Shown piece by piece: positions 34,955 through 43,850 of a stretch of 64,000 nucleotides of DNA. The stretch covers positions 186,001-250,000 of the forward strand of contig NZ_JASKMT010000004.1 in the NCBI RefSeq assembly GCF_030124175.1. Direction: 5' to 3'. A program made the position numbers and the translations under genes. The notes below the pieces were generated by a model, which saw only the letters and a list, made by a program, of their open reading frames with translations, had not been told where the DNA came from and ran no database searches. Origin of the DNA: Streptomyces sp. 549 (lineage in GTDB: Bacteria > Actinomycetota > Actinomycetes > Streptomycetales > Streptomycetaceae). Within the stretch, counting starts at the first letter, position 1. Every line of letters starts with the position of its first letter.

Positions 34955-36733
34955 CTACTTCGCCTGCGGCGGCTTGCGCAGCGACAGGTGCAGCTCGCGC
35001 AGCCGGGCCTCGTCGACCTCGCTGGGGGCGCCCATCAGCAGGTCCTGGGCGTTGCCGTTCAGCGGGAAGGCGATCGTCTCGCGGATGTTCGGCTCGTCGG
35101 CGAGCAGCATGACGATGCGGTCCACACCGGGGGCGATGCCGCCGTGCGGCGGGGCGCCGAAGGTGAACGCGCGCAGCATGCCGCCGAACTCGCGCTCCAC
35201 GTCCTCCTTGGAGTAGCCGGCGATCTCGAAGGCGCGGAACATGACCTCCGGCTCGTGGTTGCGGATGGCGCCGGAGGACAGCTCGACGCCGTTGCAGACG
35301 ATGTCGTACTGCCAGGCCAGGACGTCCAGCGGGTCCTGGGTGTCCAGCGCCTCCAGGCCGCCCTGCGGCATGGAGAACGGGTTGTGCGAGAACTCGATCT
35401 TCCCGGTGTCCTCGTCCTTCTCGAACATCGGGAAGTCGACGATCCAGCAGAACCGGAAGACGCCCTCCTCGAAGTGCCCGGTGCGCTTGGCGGCCTCGAC
35501 CCGGACCGCGCCCATGATCTTGGAGACCTCGTCGAACTCGCCGGCGCCGAAGAAGATCGCCGTGCCCGCCTTGGCGTTGAGCGCGCCCAGCAGCTCGGTG
35601 ACGTTTTCCTCGGTGAGGAACTTGGCGATCGGCCCGGTGAGCTGCGGCTTGCCGCCCTCCTCGCCGACCCGCACCCACGCCAGGCCCTTGGCGCCCTGCT
35701 CGACGGCGAACTCGCCCATCTGGTCGAAGAACTTGCGGGACTGGTCGGCGGTGTCCGGTACCGCCAGCGCACGGACGTGCTTGCCGGCGAACGCCTTGAA
35801 GTCGGAACCGGCGAACACGCCGGTGACGTCGACCAGCTCCAGGCGGGCCCGCAGGTCGGGCTTGTCCGAGCCGTACCTGAGCATCGACTCGCGGAACGGG
35901 ATGCGCGGGAACGGCGAGGTGACCTCGCGGCCGTTGCCGAACTCCTGGAAGACCTCGGTCATCACCTTCTCGATGACCTGGAAGACGTCCTCCTGATCGA
36001 CGAAGCTCATCTCGACGTCGAGCTGGTAGAACTCGCCCGGCGAGCGGTCCGCGCGGGCGTCCTCGTCGCGGAAGCAGGGCGCGATCTGGAAGTAGCGGTC
36101 GAAGCCGGCGATCATCAGCAGCTGCTTGAACTGCTGCGGGGCCTGCGGCAGCGCGTAGAAGCGGCCCGCGTGGGTGCGCGAGGGCACCAGGAAGTCGCGG
36201 GCGCCCTCGGGCGAGGTGGCCGACAGGATCGGGGTGGCCATCTCGTTGAAGCCCAGCGCGGTCATCTTGTGCCGCAGCGCGGAGATCACCGAGGTGCGCA
36301 GCAGGATGTTGCGGTGCATGCGCTCCCGGCGCAGGTCGAGGAAGCGGTACTCCAGGCGCTTCTCCTCGTTGACGCCGTCGTCGGCGTTGATGGTGAACGG
36401 GATCTGCTCGGCCGCGCCGAGCACCTCCACCTCCGAGACCTCGATCTCGATCTCACCGGTCGGCAGCTCGGGGTTGACGTTCTCGGCGCCGCGGTTGACG
36501 ACCCTGCCGTCCACCCGGACGACGGTCTCCTTGGTGAGGTGGCTCAGCGCCTCGTTCGCGGCGGTACCGGGCCGGGCGACGAGCTGGACCAGGCCGTAGT
36601 GGTCGCGCAGGTCGATGAAGAGGATGCCGCCCAGGTCACGACGATTGTGCAGCCAGCCGCTCAGCCGGACGTCGCTGTCGACGTCCTGCGATCGGAGCTC
36701 GCCGCAGTGGTGGGACCGGTACCGATGCATCAT
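34955..36733 (-). CDS. aspS: Aspartyl-tRNA synthetase
   Basis: This encodes 592 residues from ATG 36731-36733. The N-terminal OB-fold anticodon domain (about 1-105) has [20 protein letters not shown]. The class II catalytic core shows motif 1 near [20 protein letters not shown], motif 2 around [20 protein letters not shown] (about 218-237) and motif 3 in [20 protein letters not shown] (near the C-terminus). A bacterial GAD insertion domain (about 285-425) is present. It charges tRNA-Asp; in actinobacteria, which use the GatCAB route, AspRS may also charge tRNA-Asn, but this cannot be judged here. It is a single gene divergent from the SpoIIE phosphatase. Confidence 0.97.
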   Translation of the reverse strand: MMHRYRSHHCGELRSQDVDSDVRLSGWLHNRRDLGGILFIDLRDHYGLVQLVARPGTAANEALSHLTKETVVRVDGRVVNRGAENVNPELPTGEIEIEVSEVEVLGAAEQIPFTINADDGVNEEKRLEYRFLDLRRERMHRNILLRTSVISALRHKMTALGFNEMATPILSATSPEGARDFLVPSRTHAGRFYALPQAPQQFKQLLMIAGFDRYFQIAPCFRDEDARADRSPGEFYQLDVEMSFVDQEDVFQVIEKVMTEVFQEFGNGREVTSPFPRIPFRESMLRYGSDKPDLRARLELVDVTGVFAGSDFKAFAGKHVRALAVPDTADQSRKFFDQMGEFAVEQGAKGLAWVRVGEEGGKPQLTGPIAKFLTEENVTELLGALNAKAGTAIFFGAGEFDEVSKIMGAVRVEAAKRTGHFEEGVFRFCWIVDFPMFEKDEDTGKIEFSHNPFSMPQGGLEALDTQDPLDVLAWQYDIVCNGVELSSGAIRNHEPEVMFRAFEIAGYSKEDVEREFGGMLRAFTFGAPPHGGIAPGVDRIVMLLADEPNIRETIAFPLNGNAQDLLMGAPSEVDEARLRELHLSLRKPPQAK

Positions 36734-36832
36734 TCATCCAAGTCGTCAGGTCTGGGGGAGGCGCGTTACAGCGTACCGTCCTGGCCTGCCCCTGCCGGGC
36801 GCAAGCGGGTTCTTCTCCATAGAGTGGGGCGT

Positions 36833-38962
36833 ATGCCCACCGAGGACGTGCTGGCCGCCACCGGAACCGGGATCTGGTACTGGGACAACGCCTGCGGGGA
36901 GTTCAGCCTGGACGCGAGAGCGGCAGCGCTCATCGGGCTGCCCGCCGAGCCGGTACGGGCCACGGAGTCGGTGGTGCGCGCCCGCTTCCACGTCGTCGAC
37001 TACGTGGAGCTGGGCGGCATCGTCACCCTCGCGGTCGCCGAGGGCCGCATCGCGGAGGCCCGGCTGCGGGTGATCGCCGACGACGGCTCGGTGCTGCGTA
37101 CCGTGCGGACCCGGCTGCGCGCCTCCGGCGGCGGCGCGTCCAGCCCCGGCACGGCGTTCGTGTTGATGGGCACGCTCAGCGAGGTGCCCGACGCGTCCCC
37201 GGTGCAGACCCCGGTGACGGGCGACTGGCGGCGGTCCCGGGAGGCGTTCCTGCTGGACGCCGGGCGGGCGCTGGCCGAGGCGCGCTCCACCGAGGAGGTG
37301 CTGCGCGTCGCGGCGAACCTGTCCATGCCGGGCTTCTCACCGGACGGCCTGGCCGTGTTCGGCGTGGACGGCGACCGGCTGTCGGTGATCGGGCACCACG
37401 GCCACCAGGGGCGGGACGGCCGGGACGCGCACGACACGGCGCTGGAGGAGCCGTTCCTGGAGATGCCGCTGAACACCTCCTACCCGGCGGCGGACGTGGT
37501 CAGGACCGGCCGGGCGGTTTACCTGACCAGCCCGGACGAGTACCGGCGGCGCTTCCCCGCGACCTGGCCGATGGCGGAGCCGTTCGGCCGCCAGTCCTGG
37601 GCGTACCTGCCGCTGGTGGTGGCCGGGCGCACCATCGGCGCCTGGATGGCGTCGTTCGCACACCCGGTGTCGTTCACGCCCGACGAGCGGGCGGTGCTGG
37701 CGACGGTGGCGCGCATGCTGGCGCAGGCCCTGTCGCGCGCCTACGTGCACGAGTCGGAACGGGAGCTGGCCGACGGCCTCCAGCACACCCTGCGCCCGGC
37801 CGGGAAGCCGGACGTCAAGGGCATGGCGGTGGCCGCCCGGTACATCCCCACCGGCGGCGGCCTCCAGGTCGGCGGCGACTGGTACGACGTGATCCCGCTG
37901 CCGTCCGGCCGCAGCGCTCTCGTCATCGGCGACGTACAGGGCCACGACGTGCGGGCCGCCGGACTGATGGCGCAGCTGCGCATCGCGCTGCGCGCCTACG
38001 CGGCCGAGGGCCACCGGCCGGAGGCGGTGCTGTCGAGGGCGTCGCGCTTCCTGGCGGGCATGGCGGAGTCGTCCCCCGACGACCTGGGCGCCGACCGGCG
38101 CGACGACCGGTTCGCCACCTGCCTGTACATCGAGGCCGACCCGGCGCTGGGCACCCTGGACATCGCCCGCGCCGGCCACCCCGACCCGGTGATCCGGCTC
38201 GCCGACGGCACGGTCCTGGTCCGGCCCACGGCCGGCGGCCTGCCGCTGGGCATCGAGCCGGACACCGACTACCCGACCACCCGGCTCGTGCTGGAGCCTG
38301 GAGAAACGTTGCTGCTGTGCACCGACGGGCTGATCGAGACCGGCGGCCACGACGTGGACACCGGCTGGGCCCGCATCCGCGACGTCTTCGCCGAGAACCC
38401 GCAGGCGGACGTCGAGGAACTCGCCGAGGCCCTGGTCCAGGCCGTGCACGGGCTGCCCTCGCACCACACCACCGGCCCCCGCGCCGACCGCCGCGAGGAC
38501 GACATCGCGCTGCTGCTGATGAGCCGCGAGAACGGCGCGCCGCCGCAGGTGGCGTCCCGCCGCACCATGCTCACCATCGGGCAGGCCGACGCCGAGCGGG
38601 TCGGCACCTCCCGACGGCAGCTGCGGGAGCTGCTGTGGGACTGGGGCGTGCCGGACCAGGTGGACGGCGCGGTGCTGATGCTGTCCGAGATGCTCACCAA
38701 CGTGCTCGTCCACACCGACGGCGACGCCCTGATGGTCGCCGAGGTCACCGGCCGCCGAGGCGCCCGGCGGCTGCGCGTGGAGGTCTCCGACCGCAGCGAC
38801 GAACTGCCCCACCGCCGCAGCCCCGGCGAGCTGGCCTCCTCCGGCCGCGGCCTGGTCCTGATGGACCTGCTCGCCGACTCCTGGGGCGTCGACCCGCGCG
38901 GCGAGGGCAAGGCCATCTGGTTCGAACTCCACGAGGACGCACCCCCACCCGACTGGGGGTGA
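36833..38962 (+). CDS. PAS-GAF-SpoIIE (PP2C) phosphatase with C-terminal HATPase domain
   Basis: This encodes 709 residues from ATG 36833. An N-terminal PAS-like region (about 5-110) is followed by a GAF domain (about 140-305, EAFLLDAGRALAEARSTEEV to LPLVVAGRTIGAWMASFAHP). The SpoIIE/PP2C phosphatase occupies about 320-560, with GGDWYDVIPLPSGRSALVIG, DVQGHDVRAAGLMAQLRIAL, LDIARAGHPDPVIRLADGTV and LLLCTDGLIE as metal-binding Asp motifs. A HATPase_c (anti-sigma kinase-like, RsbW-type) domain at about 585-700 has SEMLTNVLVHTDGDALMVAE and SSGRGLVLMDLLADSWGVD. Such multidomain switches in Streptomyces act on anti-sigma factor antagonists or on partner-switching modules. No partner gene is adjacent. 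Confidence 0.9.
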   Translation: MPTEDVLAATGTGIWYWDNACGEFSLDARAAALIGLPAEPVRATESVVRARFHVVDYVELGGIVTLAVAEGRIAEARLRVIADDGSVLRTVRTRLRASGGGASSPGTAFVLMGTLSEVPDASPVQTPVTGDWRRSREAFLLDAGRALAEARSTEEVLRVAANLSMPGFSPDGLAVFGVDGDRLSVIGHHGHQGRDGRDAHDTALEEPFLEMPLNTSYPAADVVRTGRAVYLTSPDEYRRRFPATWPMAEPFGRQSWAYLPLVVAGRTIGAWMASFAHPVSFTPDERAVLATVARMLAQALSRAYVHESERELADGLQHTLRPAGKPDVKGMAVAARYIPTGGGLQVGGDWYDVIPLPSGRSALVIGDVQGHDVRAAGLMAQLRIALRAYAAEGHRPEAVLSRASRFLAGMAESSPDDLGADRRDDRFATCLYIEADPALGTLDIARAGHPDPVIRLADGTVLVRPTAGGLPLGIEPDTDYPTTRLVLEPGETLLLCTDGLIETGGHDVDTGWARIRDVFAENPQADVEELAEALVQAVHGLPSHHTTGPRADRREDDIALLLMSRENGAPPQVASRRTMLTIGQADAERVGTSRRQLRELLWDWGVPDQVDGAVLMLSEMLTNVLVHTDGDALMVAEVTGRRGARRLRVEVSDRSDELPHRRSPGELASSGRGLVLMDLLADSWGVDPRGEGKAIWFELHEDAPPPDWG

Positions 38963-39356
38963 GGGGCGCGACTCGCGTACGTCCGCTCAGGAGGGTCGGT
39001 GCAGCGGCTCCCGCAGCCGTTTCCGGGTTCACCCGTTTCGCAGATCTTCCACAACGCTGACTGGACTGCGTTCAAGGCCTGTTCAGCGCACCCCGCGATT
39101 CCAGCCATCGCACCGGCGAATCCTGCCCGCGTGCCTTGGTTCTGATGTAACTTGCCACCGCATCCGCACGTATGCCGACCACATACGCACCGGCGCGGGT
39201 GCCGTCATCCAAGGGAACTGACCCGCAACGCCCGCGATGCCGGCCACATCGTCGACTCGGCCACCGCCGTGTGCTCGGCCGACTTCCCGGTTTGCTTCCC
39301 CGTGGCCGCCCAGGCCGGTGGAGGGCAAGCGGAACTGCAAGTAGAAGGGAAGCGTC
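38963..39356. other. 394-base intergenic region, no gene recognised
   Basis: No frame here shows convincing coding character. The stretch is lower in GC than its neighbours (for example around 39140-39260) and probably holds the promoter and leader of the small membrane protein at 39357. I see no tRNA, IS end or known operator. It may mark a small accessory insertion between conserved genes. Confidence 0.5.
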
Positions 39357-39662
39357 ATGGTGTTTGAGGACGCACTGTCCAACGCCGTGTATGCCCTCAT
39401 CGTCGGGGCCTGGCTGATGTATCTGGGGCCGATGGCATGGCGCCGGTTCGCGTCCGACTCCCACGCGGTCGATCGGGCGGCTCTGCGCCATGCGACCGTG
39501 ATCGCTGCCGCGCTCGGCGCAGCAGTCGGCGGGATCGTGGCGCTGGCCAGTACGTGGCGCGGTGTCGTGGCGGGCGTCGCGGTGTTCGCCTTCGCGCGGA
39601 TCGTGATCCCACGCTACGCCCGGTGGCAGCTGGCGGAGCGGAAGGAAGCTCGCCCCTCGTGA
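39357..39662 (+). CDS. Small two-helix membrane protein of unknown function
   Basis: This encodes 101 residues from ATG 39357, with AGAAGGGA 8 bases upstream. Membrane segments are at about 10-28 (AVYALIVGAWLMYLGPMAW) and 42-85 (VIAAALGAAVGGIVALAST, then VVAGVAVFAFARIVI), with a basic tail RYARWQLAERKEARPS. Codon use is somewhat less GC-biased than adjacent genes, and it lies alone in a lower-GC island. No family is recognised. A hairpin follows. Confidence 0.6.
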   Translation: MVFEDALSNAVYALIVGAWLMYLGPMAWRRFASDSHAVDRAALRHATVIAAALGAAVGGIVALASTWRGVVAGVAVFAFARIVIPRYARWQLAERKEARPS

Positions 39663-39717
39663 CGGGTTGAGGGACAAGCAGCTTCCGGCAGCGGCCCATG
39701 GGCGCCGAAACAGCACG

Positions 39718-39752
39718 GCCCCCGGGACGGGTGTGTCTTCCGTCTCGGGGGC
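39718..39752. terminator. Terminator downstream of the small membrane protein gene
   Basis: GCCCCCGGGACGG (39718-39730) pairs with CCGTCTCGGGGGC (39740-39752) with one G-T wobble and a 9-base loop. The rest of 39663-39993 holds nothing else I can name. Confidence 0.75.
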
Positions 39753-39993
39753 TGTCTGCTGCCCCCGAACCGCCCCATGACGCTCCCACAGGGCGGGCGG
39801 TTGGTCGCCCTGCGACCAACCGCCCGTCACCGCGGTCCGCAGAGAACCGGATGGTGGGCGTGCCGCCCCTGCGGATACGGGCGTGCGTGCACCCGCAGCA
39901 GATCGGACGACGTGCTCGGCCATGTGGCAAGCGCGGGACAGGCTTCTTGCCTGTCCGGCCGGACTCGTCCGCATCGGTGGCTTCAGCGAGCCC

Positions 39994-40971
39994 CTACGAG
40001 CCGCCGCCCTCGGTCATCCCGTGCACGGCCGGGATGCGGCCCAGGCGGCCCTTCTGGAAGTCGTCGAAGGCCTGCTGCAACTCCTCGCGGGTGTTCATCA
40101 CGAACGGCCCGTAGTGGGCCATCGGCTCGCGGATGGGACGGCCGCCGAGCAGCACGACCTCCAGGGACGGGGTGTGGGCGTCCTGGGTCTCGTCGGCGCG
40201 CAGGGTGAGCGAGTCGCCGTCGCCGAACACCGCGGTCTGGCCGAGGTGCAGCGGCCGGCGGTCGGTGCCGACGGTGCCGCGTCCGGCGAGCACGTAGGCC
40301 AGCGCGTTCCAGTCGGACCGCCAGGGCAGGCTGATCTCGGCCCCCGGGCTGACCGTCGCGTGGACCATCGTGATCGGGGTGTGGGTGATGCCCGGCCCCT
40401 GGTGGCCGTCCAGCTCACCGGCGATGACCCGCAGCAGCGCGCCGCCGTCGGGCGACGTGAGCAGCTTGACCTCACCGCCGTGGATGTCCTGGTAGCGGGG
40501 GTTGGTCATCTTCTGCCTGGCGGGCAAATTCACCCAGAGCTGGAGGCCGTGGAAGAGGCCGCCGCTCATCACCATCTCCTCCGGCGGCGCCTCGATGTGC
40601 AGCAGCCCGGACCCGGCAGTCATCCACTGCGTGTCACCGCCGTGGATGACACCGCCACCGCCCTCGGAGTCCTGATGCACGAAGGTGCCGTCGATCAGGT
40701 ACGTGACGGTCTCGAAGCCGCGGTGCGGGTGCCAGGGTGTGCCCTTGGGCTCACCGGCCGCGTACTCCACCTCGCCCATCTGGTCCATCATGATGAACGG
40801 GTCGAGGTAGCGGTGGTTGATGCCGGCGAAGGCGCGGCGGACGGGGAAGCCCTCGCCTTCGAAGCCGGTGGGTGCGGTCGCGACGGCCAGTACCGGCCGC
40901 GCGGTGCTCGCGTCCGCCGGTGCGGCGACGCGGGGCAGGCTGAGCGGGTTCTCGACGGTGATCGCGGGCAT
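39994..40971 (-). CDS. Pirin family protein
   Basis: This encodes 325 residues from ATG 40969-40971. It is a bicupin with the pirin signature: RRAFAGINHRYLDPFIMMDQ, then the metal ligands in TPWHPHRGFETVTYLIDGTF, HQDSEGGGGVIHGGDTQWMT and AGSGLLHIEAPPEEM; the C-terminal cupin carries PRYQDIHGGEVKLLTSPDGG. Pirins are Fe(II)-dependent and have been linked to quercetinase activity, redox sensing or, in Streptomyces, control of acyl-CoA dehydrogenase; the last point is from literature on a related protein and is not shown here. A GTTGA-N4-TCAAC dyad lies 31 bases upstream of the start. Confidence 0.9.
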   Translation of the reverse strand: MPAITVENPLSLPRVAAPADASTARPVLAVATAPTGFEGEGFPVRRAFAGINHRYLDPFIMMDQMGEVEYAAGEPKGTPWHPHRGFETVTYLIDGTFVHQDSEGGGGVIHGGDTQWMTAGSGLLHIEAPPEEMVMSGGLFHGLQLWVNLPARQKMTNPRYQDIHGGEVKLLTSPDGGALLRVIAGELDGHQGPGITHTPITMVHATVSPGAEISLPWRSDWNALAYVLAGRGTVGTDRRPLHLGQTAVFGDGDSLTLRADETQDAHTPSLEVVLLGGRPIREPMAHYGPFVMNTREELQQAFDDFQKGRLGRIPAVHGMTEGGGS

Positions 40972-41001
40972 CGGGGCCTCCTTGGCTTCACGCCCAATGT
41001 A

Positions 41002-41015
41002 GTTGAACGCTCAAC
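41002..41015. promoter_or_regulatory. Dyad operator upstream of the pirin gene
   Basis: GTTGAACGCTCAAC has 5-base half-sites around ACGC. Dyads of TTGA/TCAA type are typical of MarR-family redox regulators. It lies where the pirin promoter should be; the regulator is not encoded nearby. Confidence 0.5.
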
Positions 41016-41107
41016 ATTCGCCAAGTGGTGCTTTGTTCCCAAGCCGACTTCCGGCCAGTCGGTCCGGGCCGGTTCGGGCCGACCCGGCCCAGCACTCCCC
41101 GCAGCCG

Positions 41108-41605
41108 TCAGCCGTACATCCGGCGCATCGCGAAGTCGACCATCTCCTCGACCGCCTTCGCGTCGAAGACGATGCGGTGGTCGCCCTCCATGTCCAGCAC
41201 GAAGCCGTAGCCCGAGGGCAGCAGGTCGAGCACCTCGGCCCCCGTGATCACGAAGTACTTGGACTCCTTGCCCGCGTACGCCCGCAGCTCCTTGAGCGTG
41301 CTGAACATCGGGATGACGGGCTGCTGCGTGTTGTGCAGGGCCAGGAAGCCGGGCGTCTCGCCGCGCGGGCAGTAGACCTTGGCGTTGTGGAAGATGCCCT
41401 GGAAGTCCTCCGGCGCCATCGAGCCGGTGGTGAAGGCCCGCACCGCCTCGGCCAGCGACGGCGGCGACGGCTCGGGGTAGAGCGGCTGCTGCTGCGGCGG
41501 CTGCTGCTGCCCGTACCCGGGCGGGGGCTGCTGCGGGTGCTGCTGGGCGTACTGCCCGTGGCCCTGCTGGTGCCCCGCGGAGGCTGTCTGGTCGTAGCCG
41601 TACAT
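41108..41605 (-). CDS. SseB-domain protein with Gln/Pro-rich N-terminus
   Basis: This encodes 165 residues from ATG 41603-41605. Residues 1-50 are low complexity, rich in Gln, Pro, Gly, Tyr and His (QQHPQQPPPGYGQQQPPQQQ). The C-terminal domain (about 52-165) matches the SseB N-terminal fold: SLAEAVRAFTTGSMAPEDFQ, VYCPRGETPGFLALHNTQQP, VIPMFSTLKELRAYAGKESK and VLDLLPSGYGFVLDMEGDHR. Longer starts upstream add only Arg/Gly-rich nonsense. SseB-domain proteins are common actinobacterial cytosolic proteins of unknown role. It is a single gene. Confidence 0.82.
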   Translation of the reverse strand: MYGYDQTASAGHQQGHGQYAQQHPQQPPPGYGQQQPPQQQPLYPEPSPPSLAEAVRAFTTGSMAPEDFQGIFHNAKVYCPRGETPGFLALHNTQQPVIPMFSTLKELRAYAGKESKYFVITGAEVLDLLPSGYGFVLDMEGDHRIVFDAKAVEEMVDFAMRRMYG

Positions 41606-41835
41606 GCGCCAAAGGTTACGCCGCCCGGACCCCTGCGCGGCGGCCGTATCCGGCCCCTTCCCCCGCCACGGGCGCGGACCACAAGCGGAAGGCACGCCTC
41701 CACCCGCCCCCGACGGTCCCCCGTCCCCGAGCACGACTCCCGGCCGCCACGGAATCCTCACGCCTCGCACCCCGGGACGTGGCCCGCCGGACCGCCAGGT
41801 GCGTCACACTCGGACCGGTTGGGGTTGATTCTTAT

Positions 41836-41847
41836 TACCGGCGGGTA
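41836..41847. promoter_or_regulatory. TetR-type dyad upstream of the long acyl-CoA dehydrogenase gene
   Basis: TACCGGCGGGTA (half-sites TACC and GGTA around GGCG) sits in an A/T-rich promoter-like stretch 80 bases upstream of the start codon. It resembles the 1031-1043 dyad TTACCGGCGGTAA. Fatty-acid-degradation genes in actinobacteria are commonly controlled by TetR-type repressors, so this is a plausible operator. Confidence 0.4.
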
Positions 41848-41927
41848 GCATGATGGGAGCTACTTACTGGTACGCATCCGGAGGAGTCCACCTCTCGGCC
41901 CTCCCCGTCGTTACGGAGCCTGTCGCC

Positions 41928-43754
41928 ATGGGGCACTACAAGTCGAATCTCCGCGACATCGAGTTCAACCTCTTCGAGGTACTCGGTCGCGACGCGGTGT
42001 ACGGCAAGGGGCCGTTCGCGGAGATGGACGTCGAGACCGCCAAGAGCGTGCTCTCCGAGATCGCCCGCCTCTCCGAGAACGAGCTCGCCGCGTCCTTCGA
42101 GGACGCCGACCGCAACCCGCCGGTCTTCGACCCGGAGACCAACACCGCGCCGGTCCCGGCCTCGTTCAAGAAGAGCTACCAGGCCTACATGGACGCCGAG
42201 TGGTGGCGGCTGGGCATCCCGGAGGCGCTGGGCGGCACCACCGCGCCCCGCTCGCTGCTGTGGGCCTTCGCCGAGACCATCCTGGGCTCCAACCCGGCCG
42301 TGTGGATGTACGCCTCCGGCCCGGCCTTCGCCGGTGTGCTGCACGAGGAGGGCACCGAGGAGCAGCACCGCATCGCGCAGCTCATGGTGGACAAGCAGTG
42401 GGGCTCCACCATGGTCCTCACCGAGCCGGACGCCGGCTCGGACGTCGGCGCCGGCCGCACCAAGGCCGTGCAGCAGGACGACGGCACCTGGCACATCGAG
42501 GGCGTGAAGCGCTTCATCACCTCCGGTGAGCACGACATGTCCGAGAACATCGTGCACTTCGTGCTGGCCCGCCCCGAGGGCCACGGCCCCGGCACCAAGG
42601 GCCTGTCGCTGTTCATCGTGCCGAAGTACGAGTTCGACTGGGAGACCGGCGAGCTGGGCGAGCGCAACGGCGTCTACGCCACCAACGTCGAGCACAAGAT
42701 GGGCCTCAAGGCCTCCAACACCTGCGAGATGACCTTCGGCGACCGCCACCCCGCCAAGGGCTGGCTGCTCGGCGAGAAGCACGACGGCATCCGCCAGATG
42801 TTCAAGATCATCGAGTTCGCCCGCATGATGGTCGGCACGAAGGCCATCGCCACCCTCTCCACCGGCTACCTGAACGCCCTGGAGTACGCCAAGGAGCGGG
42901 TGCAGGGCGCGGACCTGGCGCAGTTCACCGACAAGACCGCCCCCCGCGTCACCGTCACGCACCACCCGGATGTGCGCCGCTCGCTGATGACGCAGAAGGC
43001 GTACGCCGAGGGCATGCGCGCCCTGGTGCTGTACACCGCCAGCGTCCAGGACGAGATCCTGGTCAAGGAGGCCGCGGGCGAGGACGCCTCCGCCGCGACC
43101 CGCCTCAACGACCTGCTGCTGCCCATCGTGAAGGGCTACGGCTCGGAGAACTCCTACCAGCAGCTCGCCGAGTCGCTGCAGACCTTCGGTGGCTCCGGCT
43201 ACCTGCAGGAGTACCCGATCGAGCAGTACATCCGGGACGCCAAGATCGACACCCTCTACGAGGGCACCACCGCGATCCAGGGCCAGGACTTCTTCTTCCG
43301 CAAGGTCGTCCGCGACCAGGGCCAGGCCCTGACCGCGCTGTCCGAGGAGATCAAGAAGTTCCTCGCCGAGGCCGACGGCGGGGAGGAGCTGGCCGCCGCC
43401 CGCGAGCAGCTCGCCAAGGCCGCCGTGGACCTGGAGGCGATCGTCGGCGCCATGCTGACCGACCTCGCCGCGACCGAGAAGGACGTCAAGTCCATCTACA
43501 AGGTCGGTCTGAACACCACGCGCTTCCTGCTGGCCTCCGGTGACGTCGTCCTCGGCTACCTGCTGCTGCGCGGCGCCGTCGTGGCCGCGGACAAGGTGGC
43601 CACGGCCTCCCCCAAGGACACCGCGTTCTACCAGGGCAAGATCGCCGCTGCGAAGTTCTTCGCCGCGACGGTGCTGCCCAACGTCAGCACCGCGCGCCAG
43701 CTCGCCGAGACCGTCGACCTGTCCGTGATGGAGCTGGACGAGGCCGCGTTCTGA
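41928..43754 (+). CDS. Long-form acyl-CoA dehydrogenase (FadE5-like)
   Basis: This encodes 608 residues from ATG 41928, with GGAG 10 bases upstream. At about 600 residues it is longer than the usual 380-residue enzymes and matches the FadE5 (Rv0244c) type with a C-terminal extra helical domain (about 465-608). Markers are [97 protein letters not shown] and [17 protein letters not shown], in which Glu445 is the likely catalytic base. FadE5-type enzymes oxidise broad-range fatty acyl-CoAs in beta-oxidation using FAD and ETF. It is monocistronic with a strong terminator. Confidence 0.95.
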   Translation: MGHYKSNLRDIEFNLFEVLGRDAVYGKGPFAEMDVETAKSVLSEIARLSENELAASFEDADRNPPVFDPETNTAPVPASFKKSYQAYMDAEWWRLGIPEALGGTTAPRSLLWAFAETILGSNPAVWMYASGPAFAGVLHEEGTEEQHRIAQLMVDKQWGSTMVLTEPDAGSDVGAGRTKAVQQDDGTWHIEGVKRFITSGEHDMSENIVHFVLARPEGHGPGTKGLSLFIVPKYEFDWETGELGERNGVYATNVEHKMGLKASNTCEMTFGDRHPAKGWLLGEKHDGIRQMFKIIEFARMMVGTKAIATLSTGYLNALEYAKERVQGADLAQFTDKTAPRVTVTHHPDVRRSLMTQKAYAEGMRALVLYTASVQDEILVKEAAGEDASAATRLNDLLLPIVKGYGSENSYQQLAESLQTFGGSGYLQEYPIEQYIRDAKIDTLYEGTTAIQGQDFFFRKVVRDQGQALTALSEEIKKFLAEADGGEELAAAREQLAKAAVDLEAIVGAMLTDLAATEKDVKSIYKVGLNTTRFLLASGDVVLGYLLLRGAVVAADKVATASPKDTAFYQGKIAAAKFFAATVLPNVSTARQLAETVDLSVMELDEAAF

Positions 43755-43785
43755 CCTGGCCGCCGTCCGCAGCCGGGTGACCGGC

Positions 43786-43836
43786 GAACGGGCGGGGCTC
43801 CGCTCCCGGTCGGGGGAGGCGGAGCCCCGCCCGTTC
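43786..43836. terminator. Terminator after the acyl-CoA dehydrogenase gene
   Basis: A perfect 18-bp stem (43786-43803 with 43819-43836) has a 15-base loop. Its right arm abuts the -10 of the next gene. Confidence 0.9.
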
Positions 43837-43837
43837 G

Positions 43838-43843
43838 TATATT
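43838..43843 (+). promoter_or_regulatory. -10 element of the aminopeptidase gene (leaderless transcript)
   Basis: TATATT stands 7 bases before the ATG at 43851, so transcription should start at or next to the A of the ATG. There is no Shine-Dalgarno. The -35 region would fall inside the terminator arm. Confidence 0.5.
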
Positions 43844-43850
43844 GGACGGC

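Noticed and set aside
34988..36832. Long open frame in front of the SpoIIE phosphatase
   Set aside because: It is the antisense of aspS; PAS-like coding begins only at ATG 36833.
39010..39040. A stretch resembling a tRNA T-arm (GGGTTCACCCG)
   Set aside because: No acceptor stem, anticodon arm or D-arm can be folded around it.
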